Shown here in pieces: positions 1-11,572 of a stretch of DNA of 64,000 nucleotides. The notes beneath the pieces are model-generated. The model ran no database searches. It was not told the DNA's origin and saw nothing but the letters and a program-made list of their open reading frames with translations. Position numbers and translations under genes: made by a program. The stretch comes from Heterohyrax brucei. Its lineage: Eukaryota; Chordata; Mammalia; Hyracoidea; Procaviidae. The DNA lies in contig CM053146.1 in assembly GCA_028571685.1 (NCBI GenBank), forward strand, positions 117,279,431 to 117,343,430. The letters run 5' to 3'. The stretch's first letter is position 1. Each line of letters opens with the position of its first letter.

Positions 1-1060
1 AAGACCTAAATATAAAGCAATAAAGATCATGGAACTAAAAATGGGACCAATTACCATCTAGTCAATTCTGACTCATAAAAACCCTCTAGGGCAGAACAGA
101 ACTGCCCCATAGAGTTTCCAAGGAGGTGGTTTCCAACTACTGACCTTTCTGTTAGCAGCCACAGCACTTCATGACTACGCCATCAATGTTTCGAGAAACA
201 ATGTTGAAAATCCTAATAGGCAACATAAACAGAGTACAAAACATTACTAACAATACACAGATATGAGAAGGGAAAATAGATAACTGAGAGCTACTAAAAA
301 TCAAACACTTATACTCACTCGAGGACTTCACTGAAAGAGTGGAAAAAAAAACCCAAAAAACCAACAGACTGGGAAAAATATTTTGGATACCACAAATCCA
401 ATCAGCATCTAATCTCTAAAATCTATAAGACACTGCAAAACCTTGATAACAAAAAGACAACCCAATTTAAAAAATGAGCAAAAGATCTAGGATGCCTGAC
501 GCATCTCTCACCTTCAGGAGCAAGAAAGAATGAAGAAAACTAAAGGTACAAAGGAAGGACTAATCCACAGCATTAACGGACCACATCTGCAACAGCCTCC
601 ACAAGACTGAATCCGGTACAGCTAGATGGTGCCTAGTTCCCACCACTGACTGCTCTGACAGAGATCACAACAGAAGGTCCTGGATAGAGCTGAAGAAAAA
701 TGCAGCACAAAAGTCTAACTCAGAAAGAAACACCGTACTTACTGGCTTCTAGGAGACTGGAGAAACCCTGTAAGAATACGTTCCCTGGGCACCCTTTCAG
801 CTCAGTAATGAAATCACTTATGAGGCTAACACTTCGGCCCCAAATTGGACAGGCTCTTAAAATAAAATGAGACTAAAGAGACACACCAGTCCAGAGGCAA
901 GGACTAGAAGGCAAGAAGGGATAAGGAAGTTGGCAATAGGGAACCCAAGATTGAGAAGGGGTACTTTGACTTGTTGGGCAATTGTTAACCAACATCATAA
1001 AACAATATATGTACTAATTGTTTAATGAGAAACTAGTTTGTTCTGTAACTGTCATCTAAC
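1..1060 (+). mobile_element. LINE-1 fragment (ORF2 3' end and 3' UTR)
   Basis: About 200-480 resembles the 3' end of LINE-1 ORF2 (dense A-rich text ending near the stretch reading aaaatgagcaaaagatct). It passes into sequence closely resembling the 3' UTR of the better-preserved LINE-1 at 46348-51935, for example the block describing a 'gatggtgcc' core near 625-640. No open frame remains. The element is interrupted by an AfroSINE near its left end. Boundaries are approximate. Confidence 0.55.
52..195 (-). mobile_element. AfroSINE
   Basis: The plus strand carries the reverse complement of an AfroSINE: the gactcataaaaaccct, gcagaacagaactgcccc, gtttccaaggaggtgg and gttagcagccac blocks in the usual order. 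The tRNA-derived head therefore lies on the minus strand at the right end. AfroSINEs are restricted to Afrotheria, so this copy supports the organism assignment. Confidence 0.85.
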
Positions 1061-3290
1061 ATATGATAAAAAGAAAGAATACACAGCTAACAGAAGAGGA
1101 AATGCTCTCATGATCATTAGTCATTAGAGAAACACAAATCAAAACTTCAGTGAAATACCATCTCATCCCAACAAGATTAGCATTAAACCAAAAAAACACA
1201 AAATAATAAATGTCAGGGAGGTTGCAGAGAGACTGGAACACTTATACATTGCTAATGGGAATGTAAAATGGTACAACCACTTTGGAAATCAATTTGGTTC
1301 TTCCTTAAAGAGCTAGAAATAGAACTACCATACGATCTAGCAATCCCACTCCTTGGAATACATCCTAGAGAAATAACAGCCCTCACAGGAATAGACTTAT
1401 GTACACCCACGTTCATTGCAGCAAGGTTCACATTAGCAAAATGATGGCAATAACCTAGGTGCCCATCAATGGATGAATGGATGAACAAATTGTGGTATAT
1501 ACACACAATAGCATACTACACAGTGATAAGGAACAACGAGTCTGCAAAACATCTCACAACATGGATAAACTGCAAGGCACTGAGCTGAGCAAAATCAGTC
1601 ATTTGCAAAAGGACAAATATTGTATATATTAAGAATTCTACTTATGCTCCTTGAATACTCTGGGGGTCGGTTCTACCCTGGCCCCTAGAGTTGCCATGAG
1701 TCAGATCCGACTCAACAGCACTTAGCTTTGGCTATATAAGAATAAGAATTTAGAATTCTTAATATATACTATAATAAGAATTCAAGAAAAGGTTTAAGCA
1801 CAGGAAAAGCATTCTTTGATGGTTACAAGGGTGGGGAGAAAGGGAGAGAGATATTCACTAAGTAGATAGTAGGCAAGAATTATTTTAGGTGAAAGGAAAG
1901 ACAATACACAATATAAGGACAAGTTGACACAAATGGATTAAATCAAAAGCTAAGAAGTTTCCTGAGTGTAAACAAACACTTTGAAAGACAAATAGGAAGG
2001 ACATGGGTCTGGGGACCGTGATTTCAGGAGATACTCAGGTCAATTGGTGTAACCACATTTATTAAGAAAATGTTCTGCATCCCACATTGTTGACTGGTAT
2101 CTGAAGTCTTAACAGCTAGTGTGTTAGTTATCTAGCGCTGCTATAACAGAAATGCCGCAAGTGGTTGTGTTTAACAAAGAGAAATTTATTTTCTCACAGA
2201 AAAGTAGGCATCAGCTCCAGGGGAAGTTTTTCTCTGTTGGCTCTGGAGGAAGCCTTTGTCATCAGTCTTTCCTTGGACTGGAAGTTTCTGAGGCACAGGG
2301 ACCCCTTTCTGAGGCACAGGGTCCTTTCCAAAGGAGGTGCCCTGCTCCTGGAACTGCTTCTTGGTGGTATGAGGTTCCCCAACTCTGTACTTGCTTCCTT
2401 TTCTTTGATATCCTGAGAGATTGTCTCAGGGCACAATGCAATCTTAGACACTGAGTCCTGCCTGACCAACACAACTGCAGCCCAATCTCCCCCATTAGCA
2501 TCATTGAGGCCGGGTTTATAGTATATAGGAATGCGACATAATACCAGAAATTGTGGCCTAGCCAAACGGCCACACAAATTTTAGAGGGGGAAAAAATTCA
2601 ATCCACGACAGCTAGCAAGTGGCCATCTAAGATGCAGCCTTTGGTCCCAATCCACCTGGAGCAAATGAGAATGAAGAAAATCAAAGGCATAAGGAAAATA
2701 TGAGCCCAAGAGACAGAAAAGGGCCGCATAAACCAGAGACTCCATCAGCCTGAGACCAGAATAACTAGATGGTGCCCAGCTACCTCCAATCACTGCCCTG
2801 ACGGGGAACACAACAGGGAGTCCCTGACTGAGTGGGAAAAAGGTGGGGTGCCAAACGCAAAATTCACATAAAAAACCAGACTTGCTGGTCTGGCTGAGAC
2901 TGGATGGACCTGGAAGATGTGGTCTTGGACTCTGTGATTAGCACAGAACTGAAACCATTCCCCAAACCAACTCTTCAGACAAAGACTGTAGGACAGAAAA
3001 TGATACTAGTGAAAAGTGTGCTTCTTGGCTAAAGCAGATACATAAGGCTAAATAGGTGATTGTTGTCCAGAGGCGAGATGAAAGGATAGGAAGGGAAAGA
3101 AGCTGGCTGAATGGCCATGAGAAATACAGGGTGGAGAGGAGGAATGTGCTGCCACATTTTAGGGAGAGCAGCTAGCGTCATAGGACAATGGATCTAAGTT
3201 TTTGTAGGAGAAACTAACTTGAATGGAAACTGTCACTTAGAGCACAATTTTGAAAAAAAAGAAAAAAAAACAATAACGTGAAATATGGCT
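1061..3290 (+). mobile_element. LINE-1 3' half, interrupted by an LTR
   Basis: Positions 1080-1620 carry the typical end of LINE-1 ORF2 (blocks such as aaatcaaaacttcagtgaaatacc, and tggatgaatggatgaacaaa). They are followed by 3' UTR sequence to about 2110. A MaLR-like LTR is inserted at 2120-2610, after which the same 3' UTR resumes (2616-3290). A short SINE/RTE-tail fragment sits at about 1660-1735. All frames are broken. Confidence 0.6.
2120..2610 (-). mobile_element. MaLR-like solo LTR
   Basis: The plus strand starts TGTGTTAGTTATC and ends AATCCACGACA, the reverse complement of a TG...CA LTR. The exact 5-bp target duplication GCTAG is present at 2115-2119 and 2611-2615. It matches the LTRs at 4250, 4940, 14549 and 41979 along its length. 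No internal ERV sequence adjoins it, so it is a solo LTR. Open frames on either strand here are incidental. Confidence 0.8.
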
Positions 3291-4249
3291 AGAATTATAA
3301 TTCAAGCAAAGAGGGAATACAACTCAGTTTTAGTCAGAAAGAGTGATTTATATTCCCATCTTTATGGGACCTGTCCATGGTGACAGTGAGCTACACCTGT
3401 AGATTACACTTCTCTAGCACTTCCAGCAATGCCAACACAGTACCAAAAAAACGACTGCTCCTCTTAGTCAAGCGTGTAATCACATATTTCCAGATGAGAG
3501 GCACAAAAAATGATTAAAGCTTTGGGAAATTGGATCTACACAGAAAGACTAATGGAACTGGCTTCACATTATCCCAGTGAAGAAAAGACTGGTAAGAGGA
3601 GGGGGCTCTTAACCTCCTCATACACGGAAGAATGCATGCAACCAGTGGTTCCACGAATTAACTGGAGGCAAAAGCAAGGACATTAAGGACCAACCAGATA
3701 CACCTTGCTTACATTTTTAAAATAATTTTAAATCCTGGAGTGTTTGAGAGATCCTCAGAACTCTCTCTGGAGTAAAAACGGATCTTGCGTTCTGCATGGA
3801 GACTTTGGATCAGACTTATACTTGACTTCCTCTCTGGGTTGGCTTGATTAGCAGCAATGAGAGGCTAGGAGGACTTTAGACGGCCCTCGATTTGGAAGCC
3901 CCTCTCAGAATGGTGGTTCTGTGACCAATGCTACCATTAAATTCAACAAAACGGCAGCAGTCTGATCAGAAACAACAGTTACCCTTGGTGTAGCTTCCTC
4001 AATTAGCGCCCAGATACTGTCACATGTCTACATCATTTTCTCAAACAACTGGGCTTCCTTGAACCCATCAGCCCCCTAAAATGAGTTCCTCAGCATGACT
4101 TCTTTTACATGAGGTCACTTTCTTCAATCACCCAATGACTCTGCAGAGTCATTTTACCCTCATCTGTCTCCTTCACTGGCAGTCTTTCAGCAATGCCTTC
4201 TGAGTCTGCCCTTTGTCTTTCTCATTGCATGACCAGCCCCTCCTTTCCA
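3291..4249. other. Stretch without recognised feature
   Basis: I see no open frame of note, no SINE and no LINE block that I can name. The sequence is mixed composition and looks like old intergenic or intronic DNA. Confidence 0.5.
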
Positions 4250-4745
4250 TGGTCATGGACTGAACTGTGTCCCCTCAAAGGATGTGTATCAATTTGGCTA
4301 GGCCATAATTCCCAGTGTTGTGTGATTGTCACCATTTTGTCACCTGATGCGATTTTTCTATGTATTATAAATTCTGTCTCTGTGATGTTAATGAGGTTAA
4401 TGACAGTTCTCCTAATGAGGCAGGGTTAGATTTTGTCTAAAGTCAATCTCTTTTGAGATATAAAAGAGACAAACAGGCAGAGAGACTGAAGGGTCTCACG
4501 CCGCTGAGAAAGCAGCGCCTTGGATGAGGCATTCCTGTATGGATAAGCTCCCAGAGTAGACCTATACAAAGATTCATGACAAGACATGTCTCCAGAGCTA
4601 ACGGAAAGAGGAAGCTTTCCCTTGGAGCTGATACCCTGAATTCTGACTTCTAGCCTACTACACTATGAGAATATAACTTTCTCTTTGTTAAAGCCATCCA
4701 CTTGGGGTATTTCTGTTTCAGTAGCACCAGATGATCAAGAGAGTT
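4250..4745 (+). mobile_element. MaLR-like LTR
   Basis: It begins near TGGTCATGGACTGAACTG and proceeds through an LTR core with a gagatataaaagag TATA-like block. It ends with the taaagccatccacttg and gtatttctgtttcagtag blocks. These same blocks end the other MaLR-like LTRs in this window. No convincing target duplication was found, so the ends are approximate. Confidence 0.7.
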
Positions 4746-4814
4746 ACCATACATCAGTAAGAAGAGTAATGTAACTGTTAAATTGTGGTTTCCTAAGTTC
4801 CAGACTCTCCTCAG

Positions 4815-5525
4815 TATTTCTCAAAGGGTGGCCCAAAGATCACCTCTAAGAAAACCATCAAGAGGGCTTCTTTAAAAGTCAGGATTCTCAGGCCCCAGAC
4901 TTTCACATTAAACATTCAGGGATCTGAATTTTTAACAAGTGTCATGGATTGAATTGTATCCCCCCAAAAATAGGTGTAGCCACATGGCTGGACCATGATT
5001 CCCAGTACCTTGTAACTGTCCTTCCTTTTGTGGTTTTCCTATGCTGTATGTTAAAGGATTCAGGTGGGGCTGTAAATCCCTTCATAGGATCCCCTCCCTG
5101 CTCCACTGTAAAGGGAGTTTCCCTGGAGTACGGCTTGCCTCTCCCTTAATCCTTTAATCCTACAAGAGATAAAGGAAAGGGGAGCAGGCTGGGAATTGGG
5201 AACCTCACACCATCAAGAAAGCAGCACTGGGAGAAGAGCGTATCTTTCAGACCTGAGGTTTCCAGCACCAAGATGCTAGAGACAAAGACTGGTACAATAT
5301 CCGACTTTCCTCCAGAGCTGACAAGGGGGAAAGCCTTCCTCTGGAGCAGACATCCTGAATTTGGACTTGTAATCTACCAGATTGTGTAGGGATAAACTTC
5401 CTTTGTTACAGCCATTCACTCTGTGGTGTTTCCGTTAGAGCAACACTGGCTGACTAAAACAACAAGCTTCCCCCATGTGAGACTTGTGTGCCCTAAAATG
5501 TGAGAAAACCTGCTATACCAATCCA
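4815..5525 (+). mobile_element. hAT/MER5-like relic split by an LTR
   Basis: The left half (about 4815-4939) reads like a MER5-type hAT-Charlie relic, with a tctcaaagggtggccc start and a ctcaggccccagac core. The right half resumes after the inserted LTR at 5462 with acaagcttccccca and ends with an aaatgtgagaaaacctgct block. The LTR insertion therefore post-dates this element. Family naming is from memory of consensus features. Confidence 0.55.
4940..5461 (+). mobile_element. MaLR-like solo LTR with target duplication
   Basis: It starts TGTCATGGATTGAATTG and ends GCTGACTAAAACA. The 5-bp duplication ACAAG flanks it exactly (4935-4939 and 5462-5466). It splits an older hAT/MER5-like element. 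No ERV internal sequence adjoins it. Confidence 0.85.
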
Positions 5526-5624
5526 ATATACATGTAATTTATCCATTCATTTATTTTATCACATACACCAGGAAGATTCTTTTCATCATATCAACCCACA
5601 CATTAAAAAACATGTTCATCAATA

Positions 5625-5795
5625 ATAAACCAAAACCAAACTAAAACCATTGCTATCAAATTAATCCCAAGTCACAGCAACCCCATAGGACAGAGCAGAA
5701 CATCTTCATAGGGTTTCCAAAGAGCAACTGGTGGATCAGAACTTCTAACCGTTTCGTTAGTAGTTGAGCCCTTAACTACTGAGCTAGCAGAGCTT
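5625..5795 (-). mobile_element. AfroSINE
   Basis: Reverse-complement AfroSINE with the ccccataggacagagcag, agggtttccaaagagc and cgttagtagttgagcccttaa blocks. The tRNA-like head is at the right end. Confidence 0.8.
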
Positions 5796-6130
5796 CTCAG
5801 TGGTAGAAGGATAAATAAAAGATGTATACTCATATAACAGGCTACTATACAGCAATTTAAAAAAGGAACCAATTATCTCTATACACAACCACATGGATAA
5901 ACCTCACAATGGTAAGGAAAAGAAATTGGGCATAAAAGAGCACATATACTGTGATTTAATTTATATGAAGTTTAAGAACATTCTACTCTATCGTGACAGA
6001 TAAGAGACTACTGATTACTTCTGGGGAAGTGTATTGGCTGTGTAAAGGCACAAAGGTTACCCTCTGGGATTCTTCTGTAGCTTACTGATATGTATTTGTT
6101 AATAAAAATTTATTGATGTTTTCACTTTTT
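5796..6130 (+). mobile_element. Old LINE-1 3' end
   Basis: The text around 5830-6110 (gctactatacagcaattt, accacatggataaacctcac, tgtagcttactgatatg) follows the typical order of a decayed LINE-1 ORF2 terminus and 3' UTR. It is strongly degenerate, with no coding capacity. Confidence 0.45.
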
Positions 6131-6154
6131 ACTGCATGTACATTATACCTAAGT

Positions 6155-6228
6155 GTGTATATATATACACATATACATACACACATGTTTATCTACATAT
6201 GTTTTTGTATGTACACACACACACACAC
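6155..6228. repeat. TA/CA microsatellite
   Basis: Alternating ta, ca and ac dinucleotides, including an uninterrupted AC run at about 6212-6228. The run lies directly before the start of an RTE-derived element. Confidence 0.8.
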
Positions 6229-6745
6229 GTCTGTCAGTTTGTTGTACTGGGGTGGCTTGCAAGGTACTGTGATGATGAAATGCTATGCCGCCAATATTCA
6301 GATACCAGCAGGGTCACATGTGGCAGACAGGTTTCAGCTGAGCTTCCAGACTAAGACTAGGAAGAAGGGCCTGACAGTCTACCTCTAAGAAGAATTAGCC
6401 AGTAAAAACCTTGTGAACAGAAGCACAACATTGTCTGATATAGTGCCAGAAGATAAGCCCCTCAGACTGGAAGGCATCTAAAACACAACTGGGGAAGAGC
6501 TGCCTCCTCAAAGTAGAGTCAACCTTATCAAAGCAGATGGAATCAAGTGTTTAGGACCTTCATTTGCGGCTGTGGCATTGTTCAAAATGAGAAGAAACAG
6601 CTGAAGACATCCATTAATAATACACAGTGGCTGCAACAGTGGCCTCGAGCATAACAAGGATTGTGGGCATGATACAGGACCCAGCAGGGTTTTATTCCAT
6701 GTACATCGCGTCACTATGAGTCAGAAATGACCCAACAGCACCTTA
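6229..6745 (+). mobile_element. Internally deleted RTE/BovB element
   Basis: It begins with the RTE 5' end (tgtcagtttgttgtactgg), also found at 45778 and in part at 61735. It runs through the gcctcctcaaagtagagtc block to about 6605. It then jumps directly to the RTE 3' end (gtggctgcaacagtgg, atgagtcagaaatgac) and stops at 6745. The whole endonuclease and reverse transcriptase region is absent, leaving roughly 0.5 kb of a roughly 3 kb element. Confidence 0.7.
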
Positions 6746-7456
6746 CAACATCTACACACAGAGAGAGAGACTTACAGGCTTGTTTTCAAAGAAAGAAAAA
6801 AAAAGAAGCGAAAACTTTGAGCTGATTCACCATTGTCTGCAGGGTTGAGTCCAAACTCTTTACACACCTTTTAAGGCCTTTCGTAATGAATTCTAGCTGA
6901 AAGTACTGAAGAAAGAGTTTATGCCTTGAGTTGCAATAGTGAGGGATTCTACAGGGAAATTACTACTCAGGGAGCATCAAAAGAAGATGGAAGTAATATG
7001 TGGAGTCTTTATACCAGAAAAAAGTGGTCACTGTTCAGCCATTTGAAGAGGTAGCATACGCTGTGATAGCACTGAAGGGAGAAGTGGAAGCCGCACTGAA
7101 GGCACGGGCAAAAAAATGGGGCTCCAAGAATTGATGGAATGTCAATTGAGATGTTTCAATAAATGGATGCAGTACTAGAAGTGCTCACTCATCTATGCCA
7201 AGAAAGTTAAAGGACAGCCACCTTGCCAACTGACTGGAACACTTCTGCTCCAGAAAGATGATACAACCAAATGCAGAAATTACTGGATAATAACATTAAA
7301 ATCATACACAAGTAAAATTTTGATAAAGATCATCCAAAAGTAACTCCAACAGTATATTGACAAGAAACTGCCAGAAATTCAAGCCAGATGCTGAAGAGGA
7401 CGTGGAATCAGGGATATCATTGCTGATGCCAGATAGATCTTAGATAAAAGCAGAGA

Positions 7457-7738
7457 TTGCCAGAAAGATGTTTACCTGGTTTTATTGACCATGCAAAACC
7501 ATTTGAATGTGTGGATCATAACAAATTATGGCTAACGTTGTGGAGAATGGGAATTCCAGAACACTTAACTGTGCTCTTAAGGAATCTGTACGTGGATCAA
7601 GATGCAGTCATGCGAACAAGACAAGGAGAGTTTAAAGCGAGGAAAGGTGTGCTTCAGGGTTGTACCCTGTTACCACACCTTTTCAATCTGTATACTGAAC
7701 AAATGCTCTTAGAATCCAGACTGTATGAAGAAAAATGA
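7457..7738 (+). pseudogene. RTE reverse transcriptase fragment
   Basis: This 93-codon open piece is a decayed part of a non-LTR reverse transcriptase. Seen in it are the motif-A-like block FIDHAKPFECVDHNKLW (ancestral Asp and Phe positions recognisable), a GIPEHLTVLLRNLY block, and the motif-B-like block RKGVLQGCTLLPHLFNLY. The next motif (ADD-like) appears only in another frame at about 7780, as YANDIAL-type sequence with the catalytic pair altered. Frameshifts and stops before and after show it is not functional. The homologous piece at 53819-54046 in the other RTE copy supports the family call. The pieces look like neutral decay rather than selection. Confidence 0.75.
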
Positions 7739-8061
7739 GGCATCAAGAGTGGAGGAAGTTTCATTAACAACCTGCATTATGCAAATGACATAGCCTTGCC
7801 TGCTGAAAGTAAAGAGGATTTGAAACACTGATGAAGATCAGAAACCACAGCATTCAGTATGGGTTGCACCTCAACATCAAGAAAATAAAAATCCTCTCAA
7901 CTCAGCCAATAAGCAACATCATGATAAATGGAGAAACGAATAAGGTTGTCAAGGATCTCATTTTATATGGTTCCACAATCAACACTCATGGAAGCTGTAC
8001 TCAGGAAACCAGAAGACACACTGAACTATGAAAATATGCTGCAAACATCCTCTCTAAAGTA

Positions 8062-8304
8062 TTGAAAAGTAAAGATGTCATCTTGAAGGCTAAGGTGAGC
8101 TCGACCCAAGCCATAGTACTTTCAGTTGCATCATATGCATGTGAAAGCTGGACAGTGAAAAAGGAAGACAGAAGAATAAGTGATGCCTTTGAATTGTGGT
8201 GTTGGAAAAGAACGTTGAATATACCATGGACTGCCAAAAGAACACACAGATCTGTTCTGGAAGAAGTACAACAAGAGTGCTCCTTGGAAGCAAGGATGAT
8301 ATGA
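8062..8304 (+). pseudogene. RTE ORF C-terminal fragment
   Basis: Eighty codons carrying a CESWTVKKEDRRISDAFELW and CWKRTLNIPWTAKRTHRSVL block. This is the characteristic C-terminal region of BovB/RTE proteins downstream of reverse transcriptase. The same block is found at 54319-54543 and, on the minus strand, at 16411-16883. Stops upstream and downstream mark it as a relic. Confidence 0.75.
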
Positions 8305-8523
8305 CTGCATCTCCCATACTTTGGACAGCTTCCGAGGAGAGATCAGTCCCTGGAGAAGGACATCGTGCCTGGTAGAGTAGAAGGTCGGTGAAAAAGAGGA
8401 AGACCCTCAGTGAGACGAGCTGACGCAGCAGCTGCAATGATGGGCTTAAGAATAAGAAGGATTGTGGGCATGTGGCAAGCCCAGGCAGTGTTTTCTTCTG
8501 ACTCAATGGTACCTAACAACATA

Positions 8524-9400
8524 ATGTATTTTATAAACTATTTCTTTAAACTAAAGTGTCACCATTTCCTGTACATGAAAGCTCTACTCCAATTAAACCA
8601 ACCTACTTAAGAGTGATTTTTCTGAGTTGAATTCATGCTCACTTACCTTCCTTTTTCTCATCCTCTTTCTTTTTCTGCTGTGCTCACACATCACCCACCT
8701 AGAATGTTATCTTTTCTCTATTCAAATTGTAATCACACATGAAGTTCCAATTCTGTTTCCCTATTTGCCCTTTTATAACCACTCTGACCCATAGTTATCT
8801 TCTCACTTATTAAGTCCTAATTCTAAAATTCTAAACAAGTCCTTTTACTCCAATGGTATCCAGCCCCCTAGATGTTCTAGGTTATCTTCACCGCCTGCTA
8901 TTAATTTTCTTGTGTAGTCCCCTTCCACATTGATAGGATTGACCTACTCATATGTTATCAATAATATATCACGGAAAATGTGTGGCTTCTAAGGCTGGGT
9001 CATAAAAGACATTGAAGCTTTTACCTTGCTCTCTAGGACCATTCACACTGGAAGAAGCCAGATGCTCATTAAAGCACTCAAACAACCCTATGAAGAAGTT
9101 CACATAGCTGAAAACTGAGGCCTCCTGCCAGCATCCATCACCAACTCACCATCCATGTGAGTGAACCAAAGTGGAAACAGATCTACAGCTCCTGCCAAGC
9201 CTTCAGATGACTTCAGCTATGGCTGATATTATGACAGCAGCAACTTTGTCAGAAATCTTGAGCCAGAACCACACAGTTAAGCCACATCTAGATTCCAGAC
9301 CCACATAAGCTGTTTGAGATAGTAAATGTCTGTTGTTTCAAGACACTAGGTTTTGGGATGATTTGTTCTGCAGGCAACAGATAATCTAATCCTATCATCA
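8524..9400. other. Stretch without recognised feature
   Basis: Low GC, no notable open frame, no SINE or LINE block that I can name with confidence. Confidence 0.5.
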
Positions 9401-9401
9401 C

Positions 9402-9608
9402 ATGTTGTTGTTGGTTGCCGTCCAGTCCATTCCAACTCATGGTGACCCCACATGTACAGAGCAGACCTGCTCCATAGTGTTTTCAAGAGGTGACCTTTTG
9501 GAAACAGATTGCCAAGGCTGCCTTTTGAGAAGCCTCTGGGTGGATTCAAACCACCCACCTTTCAGCTAGTGGTTGAGTGCTTAATTCTTTATGCCACCCA
9601 TGGCTCCT
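9402..9608 (-). mobile_element. AfroSINE, long variant
   Basis: Reverse-complement SINE whose middle contains an extra block around gattgccaaggctgcctttt between the gtacagagcagacctgctcc part and the tRNA-like head. The shorter copies here lack it. It ends at ccacccatggctcc (head of the SINE on the minus strand). Confidence 0.8.
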
Positions 9609-9754
9609 GTTATCATATACTGTCTTGTATTAATTAACTTTTCTTGGAAAGATCTTAAATTCTCTGATAGATTGAAAACTCTTTCATAACAGCTATGATT
9701 TCTTGTGTTTCTTGCACACTTCACCATGTCCAGTAGTTTGTAGGTATGTGTGTC

Positions 9755-9962
9755 TATTTTTTTAAAATACTATTGAGTCAACTCCAACTCATGGCGACCT
9801 CGTATGTGTTAGAACATAACTGTTCTCCACAGGGCTTACAAGAGCTGAGTTTTCACAAGCAGATGGCCCGAACTTTCTTCTGAGGTACCTCTGAATGGAC
9901 ATCAACCTCCCACTTTCAGTTAGCAGATGACCACGTTAACCACTTGCTCCATCCAGGGGCTT
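9755..9962 (-). mobile_element. AfroSINE, long variant
   Basis: A diverged reverse-complement copy with caactccaactcatggcgacc at the left and a tRNA-like head ending in ccatccaggggcttcc at the right. It shares the longer middle block with the copy at 9402. Confidence 0.75.
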
Positions 9963-10905
9963 CCAGAACACTGTGTTTAACCAACAAGCACATCTCTCAG
10001 CTGAGGATCACAAGCAAAACACTTGAGAAAAGTGGAATTTGAAGCCATTTTGGAGCCATTCTTCTTTCTTTCCCACCCATTTCCCTGCCTCTGTGTTGTT
10101 GCTTATTGGCTTTTGAAATGTAGGTCACCTCTAGTGGCATGACCTAATTAGGAGATGTAATTTAACAGAAAAAATAAAAAGGAAATCCACTGAGGTGGTG
10201 GATTTGAAGCAAAAAAAAGTGGTTCTTCCATTTTATGTTTTTGGCAATAGCTCCCCTACTAACGTTACCTTCTCCCCACTTCCAAACTACACAACTTGTA
10301 AAGCACAAAGAAGAAAGTTAGAAATGAGTTCAGGAACAGCTGGAGAAGATGAATTTATAATGATCACAGAAGGAGGAAGTGCAAGCTTTACTTCACTAAA
10401 GTGGCTCCATGGGGCTGCTTCTTGGCAGCACAGTGAGGGAGACTTTGGGGGAAGAAATATTGATGGTGCTGGTACAAAGCACATAGATTCTTAGGATGGG
10501 AACAGACCTTATGGCTCATCTAATCCAGCCCCTCTGGAAATGCCACGACACCTGTTGTGTTTGTAACACAATAAAACACCATATACAAAGATTCTAAACA
10601 ATAGTTTTTTTTCCCTCATACATTTGCATTCTTGTTTTAGAAAACACAAAAAAAGGTAAGTAAGCCAAGCAGATTCTAAGGGTTCATTATGAAATTAACT
10701 TCCAGGGGATGTCACTGGGCCTGGGTGGACTCGGTCCATCTTCCTCACCTCTTCCTCTCAGATGCATAATGCTGGGTTCCTGTAAAATGCTTAAGTGCTT
10801 TCTAAATTACCCCAGAAACACTTAACTATACTGATCATAATTGAATGCATTATTAATTCTTTCTTTGAAAACTGATATTTTACGTTTATCATTAGATAAT
10901 TCCTT
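9963..10905. other. Stretch without recognised feature
   Basis: Contains a 99-codon open frame (10195-10494, plus) with no recognisable domain and ordinary composition, which I regard as chance. No repeat family recognised. Confidence 0.45.
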
Positions 10906-10907
10906 CT

Positions 10908-11095
10908 ACCCATCCAATAAAACTCAAAAACCTACTATGTGCATTATCTGCCTAATTACTGACATTTATTAAGGTGAATACCATTATTATTCCCATTTCG
11001 CAGAGATACAGAAAGCTTAAGTAACTTGCCTGAAGTCAGCAAGCTAAAAGTAGGTGAAGCCAAGAAGCAAAGCCAAGGCAGTCTGAACTATAGAT
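10908..11095 (-). mobile_element. MIR SINE
   Basis: The plus strand reads the reverse complement of a MIR core and tail: ccattattattcccatttcgcagag, followed by gcttaagtaacttgcctgaa and gtcagcaagctaa. Ancient mammal-wide SINE, strongly diverged. Confidence 0.7.
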
Positions 11096-11572
11096 GCTTT
11101 GTTCTTAATTCTGACATTCCTTTAAATTAACTTTAAAACTATATTCTTTCCCTATGTGGAATCAGAGGGCATTTCCTGTGTAAGAAGCATGTTCTGTGTC
11201 TCCAAGTATCTTCTTAGTTGAAAGAAAGAATCCCAGTATTTCACTCATTTTTAGCCTTCTTTCTACCTGAGCACACTCATGGGAGATGTCATTCTCAGTG
11301 TTACTGAATACAGGGTTTTGATATGTCTCCCTAACCTCCACCTTCTACTAAAAATCAATACTCTAGAATCGATGAATTTCACTTCCAGCATCACTATGTG
11401 AGTTATGAATGTACTCCCCGGCACAACAGACAGCTTAAAAAAAAAAATAACATTTAAATGCTATGCATAAAAAACAGTAGTTTAAAATAATGATGTAACT
11501 ATAAAAGAGAATATAAATGTATGTTGATTCCTAGACCCCGGGTAGTACAGTGGTTAAACTGTTCAACTGCTT
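11096..11572. other. Mostly unrecognised; SINE head fragment at the end
   Basis: No feature to about 11530. Positions 11530-11572 carry a truncated plus-strand AfroSINE head (gtacagtggttaaactgttc) cut off by the ERV-L LTR. Confidence 0.5.

Larger units (their letters stand above)
6897..8523 (+). mobile_element. RTE/BovB LINE, 3' half
   Basis: From about 6897 the sequence follows the second half of an RTE/BovB ORF into its 3' terminal block (gtggcaagcccaggcag), which ends at about 8523. The homologous region of the copy at 51936-54712 matches throughout. Several frames are broken. Short decoded pieces belong to reverse transcriptase and the C-terminal region. Confidence 0.75.

Noticed and set aside
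6155-6390. Plus-strand open frames starting in the TA/CA repeat
   Set aside because: The repeated Tyr/Thr/His residues are microsatellite translation, and the rest is the RTE 5' end.
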